Assembly: GCF_008923245.1 (NCBI RefSeq) | Contig: NZ_WBOS01000024.1 | Span: 1-51,802, forward strand | Reading direction: 5' to 3' | Source of the DNA: Cytobacillus depressus | GTDB taxonomy: Bacteria > Bacillota > Bacilli > Bacillales > Cytobacillaceae | Length of the DNA stretch: 51,802 bases | Part shown: positions 24,956-33,344 of the stretch, in pieces | Numbering within the stretch: the first letter of the stretch is position 1 | Layout: each line of letters begins with the position of its first letter | The notes under the pieces: model-generated | Told to the model about the DNA's origin: nothing | The model's database searches: none | The model's input: the letters and a program-made list of their open reading frames with translations, nothing else | Made by a program: the position numbers and the translations under genes

Positions 24956-26944
24956 TTAGCCCGTAAATGGTATATGTGAATCATTTGCAATGGCCTCATC
25001 ATAATGGGGACTATTTGGATTAAAAACATTCTTTTTATAAAAATTGCCCTGTGAATCCATTGTCCACTTGCCTGATGGAGTTTTTACCTCCACCCTATAA
25101 ATCCATCCCTTAGAAGCATTTGATCCAGCTGGAGCAGATGGATCTATACCATGCGCCCTCACATTCCAAACATTCCCATCACTATCTGTCCATCTATACT
25201 TCTCTCCTTCTGCAGCACCTCCAGGTACCTTTTTCCAAGGCAGTTGAGTAGCGTTACCAGGAATTCTTGAACGAAAATCATTAATGTCTTTTACACCAGA
25301 GAAATCACCTTTTGTCACTTTACTGTGACTACTCTTACTTTTCGGATTGCTTCCATGTTTACCAGGATTACTCTTCTTGTCTGGTAATATCTTTTTAATA
25401 AATGGTTTTAGCTTCGATGATACCCGTTTACCTATTTTCTCCAACGCTCTTCCGAATGGAATCCTCGTCATTAGTGCATCTATACCTATGGCAATTGCGG
25501 TCTCTGGTGTTAGTAATTTTTTCGGGTGACGGACGACATCTGCAGTCTGATGACCCCCTGCAGCTATTCCAATTCCAGACGATACCATACCGACAGAGGA
25601 CCAAAATCCTAGTAATGGAAAACTTAAAGCAAATGCTCCAAGTATAATTAAACCTTTTTCCCAACCAGATAATCGATCCCACCAGTTTTGCAGCATATCA
25701 AATAAACAGGCAATACACCCCTCCGAACCATTGTACGTATTCACCCAGTCGACTAATAGAAAAACGGTTAAAAAAATAATGGAGATCACTGTCAATGCTG
25801 CATAATAATTTTGTATACTTGCCTGCAATTTTGGTAAAAGTTCTTTTGCATCTTTTTTGCCATGTAATTGTGTAAAAGCGAGTTCTCTACGTTCTCGATA
25901 AAACAGTAGCAAATAAGCAAAAACCTGTCTATCCTTACATGCAGAAATAATTAGATTCCATAGTTCGGAAAAGGGATGAATCGTTCTTTCCCCATCAAGC
26001 AAAGGAATTTTCCCTCGTAAACGGTTTAATTCCCAATAATCGATAAATAACGCAGCACAGAGCATTAATAAGAACACCGGCTTTGAAGCATAGCCACTTC
26101 CTAACAAATCATGAAATCCTTCAAGCCATTTTGGAGCATTGTAGCTAGCGTTCCAAATGGCGTGATCAAAAATAGACCAAAACAGAAGGAAAAGGGGAAA
26201 AAGATAGGTGTAGCGTTTAAAACGATGACTGTACCTCAGAGCTAACCCGATACCTAGTGCAATCATCGCAGTCAGTAATGAATGCCCCGCGGTCATCTTG
26301 TCTGGCAAAAAGCTTTCCTCAAAATACCCGGGGAACAATGTGAATAAGTCCCAATTGAGTACTTTTCCACCAAATAAAGTCACACCATAATGATTTCCAG
26401 AAGCAATCCTTCGCGTAGTCTCTTCAAAAAATTGGAAACCAGCACCAGATGCCGCTCCGATTAAAGCAAAGTCAGTTAAGCTTAACGATGAGGCCCGACG
26501 AGACACAAATAGATAAACACCTAAGGGAATTAATTTTATCACTTCTTCAGCAATTGGGGTTAAAACTGACATACTCCATATATCAGATTCCATCCCACCG
26601 AATAAAAACGTAATGAAACGGACTACCATTGAAGTTAGTGGTGCAATCAACCATGCTCCCACTAGAAAGAAAAGAGTATACTTCTTCCAAGACAAGGTTT
26701 TACTGCGACATAAAAACCAAAATTGAATAATCACATAAAATGACCATAAAAATTGGACATACATTTTACGTGATTCTTCTACAAAAATAAAACTAAGAAC
26801 AAGAGCTATCAAGGATAGCCAAGAAAAAAGTGTGCAGATTCTTAATATCATAGGATGTTTTTGAATAAATGACTTCCAAAATTGAACGATTGTATCAAGA
26901 TTCGTCCTTACATTGAATCTGAATTTTTCGATTCTACTCGTCAA
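24956..26944 (-). CDS. PrsW-protease / polymorphic toxin fusion (toxin type 30-like)
   Basis: A 662-residue protein. Residues about 35-310 are a multi-helix PrsW-type intramembrane metalloprotease with EEVIK (133-137), FQFFEE (170-175), His221 in AGHSLL and FDHAIWN (259-265). A second membrane pair and a Gly/Ala stretch (MVSSGIGIAAGGH) follow at about 395-490. After a basic Ser/Lys linker (about 505-550) comes a compact C-terminal domain of about 100 residues. It carries VRAHGIDPSAPAGSNASKGW and the ending NPNSPHYDEAIANDSHIP, which I recognise as polymorphic toxin type 30-like, predicted to act on RNA. TTG 26944 follows GGAGTGG. The protease may release the toxin domain from the membrane. Immunity gene downstream. 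Confidence 0.85.
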   Translation of the reverse strand: MTSRIEKFRFNVRTNLDTIVQFWKSFIQKHPMILRICTLFSWLSLIALVLSFIFVEESRKMYVQFLWSFYVIIQFWFLCRSKTLSWKKYTLFFLVGAWLIAPLTSMVVRFITFLFGGMESDIWSMSVLTPIAEEVIKLIPLGVYLFVSRRASSLSLTDFALIGAASGAGFQFFEETTRRIASGNHYGVTLFGGKVLNWDLFTLFPGYFEESFLPDKMTAGHSLLTAMIALGIGLALRYSHRFKRYTYLFPLFLLFWSIFDHAIWNASYNAPKWLEGFHDLLGSGYASKPVFLLMLCAALFIDYWELNRLRGKIPLLDGERTIHPFSELWNLIISACKDRQVFAYLLLFYRERRELAFTQLHGKKDAKELLPKLQASIQNYYAALTVISIIFLTVFLLVDWVNTYNGSEGCIACLFDMLQNWWDRLSGWEKGLIILGAFALSFPLLGFWSSVGMVSSGIGIAAGGHQTADVVRHPKKLLTPETAIAIGIDALMTRIPFGRALEKIGKRVSSKLKPFIKKILPDKKSNPGKHGSNPKSKSSHSKVTKGDFSGVKDINDFRSRIPGNATQLPWKKVPGGAAEGEKYRWTDSDGNVWNVRAHGIDPSAPAGSNASKGWIYRVEVKTPSGKWTMDSQGNFYKKNVFNPNSPHYDEAIANDSHIPFTG

Positions 26945-27133
26945 ACATCACCACTCCGAATACCATTTTTGCCAGTTAAAGTCACATATTCGATTTCATA
27001 ATATACCGTATAAAATCAGAAATTAGAATAGGTCAAATATTACAAATTTAATTACTGCATGATATAGGAACTCTTTTTTATTCTCAGATATATGGAATCG
27101 AAACGAGTTACGACTTGATTAACACGAAAAAAT

Positions 27134-27397
27134 TCATTCATCACCTGCTACTGGATAACTACTTAATACCTGAAAGGTTCTAGCTACTTTAGTTGCAAAA
27201 TTTAATGGAGGTTCAACGGATTGAATATGAAGATATAAAAGGGAAGGTTCCATGAAAATCCAATGTTTATGCATTGCACTAATCATGATTCCTTGTTGAA
27301 CGATGGAGTGGACAAATGCAGGAATTTCTTCTTGAAGGATTGCTATTTCTCCTAGGTTTACAGCATTTCCATGTTGATCTAAGGATTCAAAAGTAAA
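27134..27397 (-). pseudogene. DUF1259 protein, 5'-truncated
   Basis: The frame encodes the second half of a DUF1259 (LppY/LpqO-type) domain: FTFESLDQHGNAVNLGEIA, then ISAMHKHWIFMEPSLLYLH, the His-containing core. Firmicute relatives have about 50 further N-terminal residues, which are absent. Upstream sequence is a hairpin (GGACTGA / TCAGTCC at 27419-27440). ATG 27397 abuts AAAGG with no spacing. Function of the family is unknown. Confidence 0.65.
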
Positions 27398-27418
27398 CAT
27401 CCTTTTACAAAATAAAAA

Positions 27419-27440
27419 GAGGACTGAATTTCTCAGTCCC
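27419..27440. terminator. Hairpin, probable terminator
   Basis: AGGACTGA and TCAGTCC pair around ATTTC, with an A-rich left flank that becomes a T-run on the minus strand. It fits the end of the leftward gene at 27523-27831. Confidence 0.5.
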
Positions 27441-27522
27441 CACACATTAATTAATTTAACTCTTTATCTCTTTATACACAATTACTTTTAATGCTATTAA
27501 TTCTCATATAGGGCATTTTATC

Positions 27523-27831
27523 CTAATGATCTTCTAGATTTAAGATTCTAAATTTCAACTCGTTATTGGCATCTAAAACCCCTATGATAATCTGATTATC
27601 TTCAGTTATTGTGATATACCTTAAAGTTTCATCACCTTCGGTCATAAAGTTTTTATCCGAAGGTGTCTCCATCTTTGCAAAAACAGTTTGTGTGTATTCA
27701 AGTGGAAGTATATCGTCTATCCCTTCCTCTGGTCTATCGAGCCACTTAAACATGATATCTTTCAGTTTCATTTGTTCAATTATTGATAAACTTTTCTTAA
27801 ATACTAGTTTGTCTATAGTTACTTCTTTCAA
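27523..27831 (-). CDS. Hypothetical protein, 102 aa
   Basis: A soluble acidic protein with alternating beta-rich phrases (TLRYITITEDNQIIIGVLD, NELKFRILNLEDH) and a helical front. TTG 27831 is the start, with AAGGAG 8 nt upstream; GTG 27840 would sit on it. The family is not recognised. Its position between a toxin locus and other accessory genes would fit an orphan immunity-type protein, but there is no direct evidence. Confidence 0.65.
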   Translation of the reverse strand: MKEVTIDKLVFKKSLSIIEQMKLKDIMFKWLDRPEEGIDDILPLEYTQTVFAKMETPSDKNFMTEGDETLRYITITEDNQIIIGVLDANNELKFRILNLEDH

Positions 27832-27957
27832 CTTTACCACTCCTTAAATGTAGGTAAAGTTTATACGTAAAGAATCCTAACAACAAGGGTATCTCAATTA
27901 CAATCGCTTTACAATTTAATTACTTGCTAAGTAAGTGTTTATATACCAGTTTTATTG

Positions 27958-27992
27958 CATAAAAAATACACCTCTTTAAGGTGTTTTTTATC
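27958..27992. terminator. Bidirectional terminator
   Basis: AAAAAATACACCT and AGGTGTTTTTTAT form a hairpin with CTTTA loop and runs on both sides. It closes the leftward pseudogene at 28031. Confidence 0.8.
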
Positions 27993-28030
27993 GCCGCTAT
28001 AGACCCCCGTAAGTTTAATAAGAATATTCA

Positions 28031-28392
28031 TTACTTTTCTGCTGTATCCAGTAAATAACCTATAAATTCCTCGTGTAATGCAGTTTCTTTTTGAAGTGAT
28101 TCTCGTGTCTTTCTATCCACTAAATCAATTAAATATTTATCCGCGAGTTCATCCCCACCATCTATCATTACAAAAATCGAGTGATTACCCCTTGAATAAT
28201 TACATTTTGAACTTTACGATAAGCAATTAATTCTTCCTGTGAAAAAAGTTAGGTTTGTAGAATTTTGTACTCGTCTTCATTTTCAGACCAGATTAAATCT
28301 GAATTAGGATTCAAGCTATAACCGGATGTTTTTGTCCAGTAGTCCTTTATATTTTTTAAGTTCTGTAGAAGTAGCTGTTGTTTTTTATCCAT
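28031..28392 (-). pseudogene. Hypothetical gene with stop and frameshift
   Basis: Starts at ATG 28392 after GGGGGAAA (MDKKQQLLLQNLKNIKDYW) and meets an in-frame TAA at 28249-28251. It continues as LFSQEELIAYRKVQNVIIQG, then shifts frame into HSIFVMIDGGDELADKYLID and LVDRKTRESLQKETALHEEF to the stop at 28031. The reconstructed protein is about 119 residues, helical and charged. I do not recognise the family, but the regular coding character on both sides of the lesions makes a decayed gene clear. Confidence 0.7.
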
Positions 28393-28541
28393 ATTAAATT
28401 TCCCCCTATGAAAATGTCATTACCAATTTTAGTCTAGCATTTGATTCTCTCACCACAATTAAAAGTTATATAGTTCAACTAGGAATTATTCCAGTCATTC
28501 CAGAATAAAAGTAGGTATAAAATGTAAATGGAGGGATTATT

Positions 28542-29009
28542 TTGGCTTATGTTGCAATATATACTGTTGGTAGGTTAAAACATTCAAATGACCATCCTGC
28601 CTCTCGTGAGTTTTTTGAAGTAGGAAATGAAGTAATTCGACAGGCTGCTAAAACTGGGCATCTAATAAAGCAATTTTCACCTAATAGAGTAATTTTCCCC
28701 GAGAAAACGATCAAAGGAGAGGGTTCACCCATTCTCACATTAACAGTATGGAAAAGCCTTCAATCTTTATATCGTTTTACCTATTCAGGTCAACATAAGC
28801 AAGCTTTACGGGACAGGAACAAGTGGTTTGGATCTCTTCAGGAGAGACAACCTAATTATGTGGTGTGGTGGACGGAGAAGGTAACGGATGTTTCATGGAA
28901 GGAAGCTTTTAAGAGATACGACTATTATATTCAACATGGACCAGATCCTTTTGCATTTGACTTTAAGCACGCATTTGATGAATCTGGGGAGACGATCTTG
29001 CTTAGATAG
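28542..29009 (+). CDS. DUF3291 domain protein
   Basis: A 155-residue protein of the DUF3291 family, ferredoxin-like with similarity to dimeric alpha-beta barrel monooxygenases. Signatures are LTVWKSLQSLYRFTYSGQH, RNKWFGSL, VVWWTEK and GPDPFAFDFKHAF. Biochemical role unknown. TTG 28542 is the start, after TGGAGGG with 6 nt spacing. Monocistronic. Confidence 0.88.
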   Translation: MAYVAIYTVGRLKHSNDHPASREFFEVGNEVIRQAAKTGHLIKQFSPNRVIFPEKTIKGEGSPILTLTVWKSLQSLYRFTYSGQHKQALRDRNKWFGSLQERQPNYVVWWTEKVTDVSWKEAFKRYDYYIQHGPDPFAFDFKHAFDESGETILLR

Positions 29010-29228
29010 TTGGGTGTCAATTCTCCTGATCTGTATAGGAAGTAGGACATCTCCTTATTGATCAAACCTGCAATTTCATTTAAGTGTATTTCTTCACAAT
29101 CTCACAAGAATATCCAGTTTTTTGTTTAAGAGTCTTATTTTATTAAATAGCCCTTTAGTTGAAAAAGGTTTCTATGGAAAAATGAATACCATATACAAAT
29201 CCGGTTAACATAAAACTGCTTATAGGCA

Positions 29229-29262
29229 CTGAAAAAGGATCTTCGACTGGAAGATCCTTTTA
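29229..29262 (+). terminator. Terminator-like hairpin
   Basis: AAAAGGATCTTC and GAAGATCCTTTT pair over 12 bp with a GACTG loop, bidirectional in form. Confidence 0.75.
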
Positions 29263-29266
29263 GATA

Positions 29267-29334
29267 CTTGTTCAATTTAAGCGCCCGATTGTGGAAGATC
29301 GTTATTAAAGTAAAGCACCCGTTAGCTGAATAAC
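29267..29334. repeat. Dispersed repeat copy with attached half-copy
   Basis: TTCAATTTAAGCGCCCGATTG, GGAAGATCGTTATTAAAG, then AAAGCACCCGTTAGCTGAATAA. It parallels the tail of the copy at 20072-20098. Confidence 0.6.
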
Positions 29335-29335
29335 T

Positions 29336-30166
29336 TCAAAGGTCCATTTCTCCAAGTAAGTAAGAAATAATATCTTTATTCGTGCATTGCAGAGAGCCTG
29401 GCATATCTTCACGAATTGATTTCAATGCAAAATAATGTGTGTTCTCATTACCTTGAAAAAAGCTATATTGCAAAATATTCTTTTCACTTGCAAGTGTACT
29501 TATGATCTGTTCAAAGAATTGTCCCTGAGTTATCATATCCTCTGAAACTAAGTGAAATATGCCTTTTAGCTTATTTTCAATAATGAACCGTAACTGTCTT
29601 GCTAACAGAACATCCAAAAGATTGTTGCATACTAAATTACTATACACATCAATCATTTTATTTTGTTTTATGCTTTCTATGATTAAGTTCCATCTTGGAG
29701 AATCCTTACCCCATATCGCTGGGATTCGGATAATCATCACTCGCTCATCTAAAATTTCTTTTAGTATATTTTCACATTCAATTTTGAATTTCCCATAATC
29801 TGATTCGGAAATCGGTATATCTATTTCAGTATGTGGTTTTGAACAGTCCCCATCAAAAACATTTGTGGTAGAAAAGAAATACAAACGACTACTGCTATTC
29901 CTTAATTCCATTGCCAATTCTTTATGAAACTGGAGTTGGTGATCAAAATTTCCTCTTAGGCAAGAAATCACTACGTCAGGTTTAATTGAACGTATAATTT
30001 GCCTCATCTTGTCGATATGTTGAACTTCCAATTGGAACTGCTTACCATCGGAAAGACTCGTCAATGAAGAAGAATATGTTCCATATAGGTCAAATTCTTC
30101 TTTAAATTCATCGATTAAAGCTCTTCCTACAAGACCGCTTGCCCCAAGAATAAGTACCTTTTCCAT
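29336..30166 (-). CDS. NAD(P)-dependent sugar-nucleotide-type reductase (RmlD-like)
   Basis: A 276-residue extended short-chain dehydrogenase. The Rossmann motif GASGLVGRALIDEF is at about 8-21; DVVISCLRGN and FFSTTNVFDG follow, and the YxxxK motif occurs as YGKFK. The overall layout resembles dTDP-4-dehydrorhamnose reductases, though no rhamnose genes are nearby, so the substrate is open. The start is ATG 30166 after AAAGGGG; the upstream in-frame extension to 30259 has no such signal. The stop lies in the right end of a repeat copy. Confidence 0.82.
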   Translation of the reverse strand: MEKVLILGASGLVGRALIDEFKEEFDLYGTYSSSLTSLSDGKQFQLEVQHIDKMRQIIRSIKPDVVISCLRGNFDHQLQFHKELAMELRNSSSRLYFFSTTNVFDGDCSKPHTEIDIPISESDYGKFKIECENILKEILDERVMIIRIPAIWGKDSPRWNLIIESIKQNKMIDVYSNLVCNNLLDVLLARQLRFIIENKLKGIFHLVSEDMITQGQFFEQIISTLASEKNILQYSFFQGNENTHYFALKSIREDMPGSLQCTNKDIISYLLGEMDL

Positions 30167-30359
30167 TGTAATTTCCCCTTTAGCTAATCGCTTTTTATCA
30201 CAAACAGACAATAATTGGAAAAAATATATGAAATTTAAAGTTATTTTACGAGAACTCATCCGAAAAAAAGCTTATCTTACTCTTGTTTTCTACATACTTC
30301 ATGTTCCTTTTAGTTCTCCTATTTTAAAGTTTATTAGATTAAGAATAAAGATTTCTTTT

Positions 30360-30426
30360 TCAACTAAAGTGCCCTTTTCATGAAGAAAGACGCATTCCTT
30401 ATTTTAGAAAAGCGCCCTTTAGTTGA
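30360..30426. repeat. Long-form dispersed repeat, arms TCAACTAAAG
   Basis: TCAACTAAAG and CTTTAGTTGA pair perfectly over 10 bp; GCCCTTTTCATGAAGAAAGA and the inner GCATTCC / GAAAAGC follow the family. Its arms differ from other copies at many positions yet remain complementary. Confidence 0.8.
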
Positions 30427-30455
30427 GCTAAAAAGAGGTTCTTTCTGGACTTTAA

Positions 30456-30857
30456 TTACTCATACGATCTATTCATCAACACTATTCGCCAGCCATCTGG
30501 ATCTTCTATTGTAATTCCTTGTTCTTTCCAGTATCCATTATCAGGCTCCACTTCTCCATATCCTATTTTTTGTAACCGATCAGATACTTTATTGATTTCA
30601 TTTTTATTAGTTATATAGAAAACTAAAAGATTATCTTTAGTAGGTGCAGGGCATGGACTTCCGTCAATATGACGAGTGAATTCTAAGTGGTAATTTACAT
30701 CTGGCAATCCAATAATAACACCTTCATATCCATTTCCTTTAAATTGCTGTATTTGTTTAAGCCCTAAACCATTTACATAAAAATCAATGACCTCTTCGAA
30801 TTTGTCTGTCGGTCTAGCTATTCTAACCTGAGCAGCTGTAAAGTCGTTAAATTCCAT
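30456..30857 (-). CDS. VOC-superfamily protein (YycE-like)
   Basis: A 133-residue glyoxalase/bleomycin-resistance-fold protein. Both halves of the fold are seen: AQVRIARPTDKFEEVIDFY with GLPDVNYHLEF in the first, DNLLVFYITNK with DPDGWRIVLMN in the second. It resembles the Bacillus YycE group, whose substrate is not established. The His and Glu at metal-site positions (YHLEF) are present. Only a weak ribosome binding site is seen before ATG 30857. Confidence 0.85.
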   Translation of the reverse strand: MEFNDFTAAQVRIARPTDKFEEVIDFYVNGLGLKQIQQFKGNGYEGVIIGLPDVNYHLEFTRHIDGSPCPAPTKDNLLVFYITNKNEINKVSDRLQKIGYGEVEPDNGYWKEQGITIEDPDGWRIVLMNRSYE

Positions 30858-31086
30858 ATAATAACCAACTTTCTGTTTTATGTTTGGTAGCTTATTTATT
30901 ATAATAATTTTACTATTTTCATTTCTAGGGTCTTTATTTAATCCATTTTACAATCTTTTGCTAAATACATGGATTAATTCCCCTTTAAAAATTTAATGTT
31001 GGTATTTTCTAGCATAATAGGGGTCCAGCCGACAAAATGCGGATAAAAAACTAGGGGGTAAGGCACTAGGTAGTAATCAATCCAGC

Positions 31087-31629
31087 CTATCGTAAATTTT
31101 TTAATGCACCGCTCCATGCAATCGTTTGATCTAACATAACATTGACATTACCAAGGTGTAAATCAGTTGGTTTAAATGTCCTGAAGTTTTCAAAGTCTGT
31201 AAATAATGATAATGTTGGATGTACACGAACGTCCGCAACTAGTAATTCACCTAAGATTCCACGTAAATGTTCAGCAGCGCGTGCTCCGCCTGTTGAACCA
31301 TAGCTTACAATACCTGCTGCCTTATTGTTCCATTCATCGCGTGCTGAATCCAGAGCATTTTTTAATGCTCCTGTAATGCTGTGATTGTATTCTTGAACAA
31401 TAAACACGAATCCATCTAAGCTGGAAATCTTTTCTGACCAAGCTTTTAATCCTTGTTCTTCACCAGTGCCTTCTCCGAAAAATGGTAATTTAAAGTCTGC
31501 TATATCTACGATTTCATAATTTGCATCTTCTCGTTTATCAGCGACTTCTTTTACCCAATTCCCTACTTGTGGACTTACGCGTCCTTGACGTGTGCTTCCT
31601 AAGATAATTCCAATGTTCAATTTTTCCAA
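31087..31629 (-). CDS. NADPH-dependent FMN reductase
   Basis: A 180-residue flavodoxin-like reductase. The FMN phosphate loop is GSTRQGRVS near the N-terminus; PFFGEG and EYNHSITGALKNALD are the conserved second and third FMN contacts (PEYN-like). It reduces flavin, quinones or azo/nitro compounds with NAD(P)H. TTG 31629 is the start after GGAGGG; the frame open to 31656 would include that site. It lies 68 nt downstream of the ABM monooxygenase gene on the same strand, forming a two-gene unit under the TetR-type regulator. Confidence 0.9.
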   Translation of the reverse strand: MEKLNIGIILGSTRQGRVSPQVGNWVKEVADKREDANYEIVDIADFKLPFFGEGTGEEQGLKAWSEKISSLDGFVFIVQEYNHSITGALKNALDSARDEWNNKAAGIVSYGSTGGARAAEHLRGILGELLVADVRVHPTLSLFTDFENFRTFKPTDLHLGNVNVMLDQTIAWSGALKNLR

Positions 31630-31697
31630 TGTTTTCCCTCCTCGTTGATTATCCATCTATAAATTTTTAAAAATAAAAAATTTATAATTTAAATGTT

Positions 31698-32024
31698 TTA
31701 CGAGTTTTCAATGTCTTCCACCAACGTGTAGTACCCACCTTCTACTCCTTCAATTAGATGTTTAATCTTGTTAAAGTGTTCCATGAAGTCACTTTTTTCT
31801 AACCAACTTTTATGAAAATCAATACTCTCAAAGGTGGTTACCATAATGGCTTTGTTATTATCAACGGAACGATGCCAACGACTACTAATCCAACCAGGAA
31901 CACCTTGAATTCCTTCCCTCTTAAAGTTGTGTAGTTCTTCAGCTTGGGTAGCAACCAATTCATCTAATTTACCTGGTTTGGCAGTAAATACATTAATCCA
32001 TACTATTGATTTACTTGATTTCAT
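31698..32024 (-). CDS. Antibiotic biosynthesis monooxygenase (ABM) family protein
   Basis: A 108-residue dimeric alpha-beta barrel protein with the ABM opening IVWINVFTAKPGKLDELVAT and GWISSRWHRS. ABM proteins are small cofactor-free oxygenases or quinol-modifying enzymes. ATG 32024 follows AAGGAGG. Together with the FMN reductase it probably detoxifies quinone-like or aromatic compounds, and it is preceded by a TetR-type operator candidate. Confidence 0.88.
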   Translation of the reverse strand: MKSSKSIVWINVFTAKPGKLDELVATQAEELHNFKREGIQGVPGWISSRWHRSVDNNKAIMVTTFESIDFHKSWLEKSDFMEHFNKIKHLIEGVEGGYYTLVEDIENS

Positions 32025-32103
32025 CCTACATAACCTCCTTAGATTTAATTATCTTTTGCTAATTTCGTTAAAACGGTTTATTTCTTTAAAAAAGCATATT
32101 TGG

Positions 32104-32123
32104 GTGTCTGTGCTGACTGACAC
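32104..32123. promoter_or_regulatory. Candidate TetR operator upstream of the ABM/FMN-reductase operon
   Basis: GTGTC and GACAC flank TGTGCTGACT (32104-32123). Read on the minus strand it shares 16 of 22 positions with the site at 32749-32770 in front of the tetR-type gene. Confidence 0.6.
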
Positions 32124-32138
32124 AATTTTGTGAAAAAA

Positions 32139-32729
32139 CTAGGGGGTTAAAGCCCTAGTAAATATCTGTACACTTTCCATTATAAATCCGTCGAGTGTAA
32201 CGCTCGGAAAGTTAGTCTCGTCATCCAAATTGTTCATAAATGCACCAAAATGCATCATCATAAATGACAGTGCCTGTCGTTCCGGGTTTGTATTAATCAG
32301 TTTGCCTTTTTCATACATCACCTCAAAATAATCCGTCAAGAATGTCATCAGTTGCCGGGGATGCTCCTGAGTTCTATGCCGAAACCCAGATAATTGAGCT
32401 TCTTCTTTGATGGCGATCATAATCATTTTTCGGTTTCGGTTCATGATGTCATGATACGTCCGGCTAATCAGAAGCAGGTCGGTATGCAAATCCCACACAA
32501 TTTTCTCGTTAAAAAGGTTTCTCATGTCTTCAGTATATTGAAAGCGATTAAAGGCAGCTTCAAGAAGATTTTGCTTGCTGCCGAATTGGCGAAACAGCGT
32601 TTTCTCGCTTAAACCAGCGGCAGAAGATATTTCCATGGTCGATACACCTTTGTAGCCTTTCTCCGCAATGAGATCGATCGCTGCCAAAAGCAGCTTATCC
32701 TTACTACTTAAATTTTTACTGTTGATCAT
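32139..32729 (-). CDS. TetR/AcrR family transcriptional regulator
   Basis: A 196-residue repressor. The N-terminal helix-turn-helix is AAIDLIAEKGYKGVSTMEIS followed by AAGLSEKTLFRQFGSKQNLL; the rest is an all-helical ligand-binding domain. ATG 32729 follows a GGGGGAG sequence. The gene lies directly upstream of the ABM/FMN-reductase genes on the same strand. Matching palindromes precede both it and the operon, so it likely represses itself and them until an aromatic or quinone-type ligand binds. Confidence 0.92.
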   Translation of the reverse strand: MINSKNLSSKDKLLLAAIDLIAEKGYKGVSTMEISSAAGLSEKTLFRQFGSKQNLLEAAFNRFQYTEDMRNLFNEKIVWDLHTDLLLISRTYHDIMNRNRKMIMIAIKEEAQLSGFRHRTQEHPRQLMTFLTDYFEVMYEKGKLINTNPERQALSFMMMHFGAFMNNLDDETNFPSVTLDGFIMESVQIFTRALTP

Positions 32730-32748
32730 ACTCTCCCCCTTCTGAATA

Positions 32749-32770
32749 GGCTGTCAGCACTGACTGTCAT
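32749..32770. promoter_or_regulatory. Candidate TetR autoregulatory operator
   Basis: Contains the inverted repeat GTCAG CA CTGAC, extended to TGTCAGCACTGACTGTCA. It lies 20-40 nt upstream of the tetR-type start codon and matches the site at 32104-32123. Confidence 0.6.
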
Positions 32771-33099
32771 TTAATTTTATTCTATTCCTGCTGTATAAAT
32801 TTGTTACGATAAATTTCACTTTTGACAGTAAAAATTTTATGAACATTGTTTCAACTTTTTTGACTATAACGCCTATGTTAATCATTCAAAATAAATAATG
32901 AGGAATATGCGGTTATGGATTGAAAGTTGAAACATCCAATTCATTCCATAACCTCTAACCTCATAAAGATAACGATACCGCCCTCAAGCATTACGAGTCC
33001 CAGATAATCGATAGTATTTCTTATTGGAGAAATGTACCCTTTCGTTGAACAACACGATCATAATCTCCCCCCCCCCCCAGAAATACCCTGCTAATCTTT

Positions 33100-33119
33100 C
33101 ACAATCTGGCCCGATTGTG
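33100..33119. repeat. Short palindromic repeat, arm CACAATC
   Basis: CACAATC TGGCCC GATTGTG: a minimal copy with perfect arms and the CCC centre but no inner hairpin. Confidence 0.65.
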
Positions 33120-33126
33120 GAACAAG

Positions 33127-33158
33127 AAAAAATCCTGCACATCAACACAGGATTTTTA
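33127..33158. terminator. Bidirectional terminator
   Basis: AAAAATCCTG and CAGGATTTTT around a 10-nt loop. Confidence 0.75.
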
Positions 33159-33344
33159 ATCAATCTTAATTTTAAATAATCGAACTAATTTATTGAAAAA
33201 GGTAGAGGTTTTCAAATGCCCAAATATGGGCAATTTTTACTATCTTTCATTTCTAAAAAAGGGTTAAGCATCTACTAAAGAGAATTAACAAGTTAATCTT
33301 AGTCATGTTAGAACGTACCATTTCAAAGAAAGAAGGTAAGTAAT

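Larger units (their letters stand above)
32771..33344. other. Intergenic stretch with repeat and poly-C tract
   Basis: No gene supported. It contains a run of 12 C (33067-33078), a short palindromic repeat at 33100-33119 (CACAATC / GATTGTG), and a terminator at 33127-33158. Confidence 0.6.
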
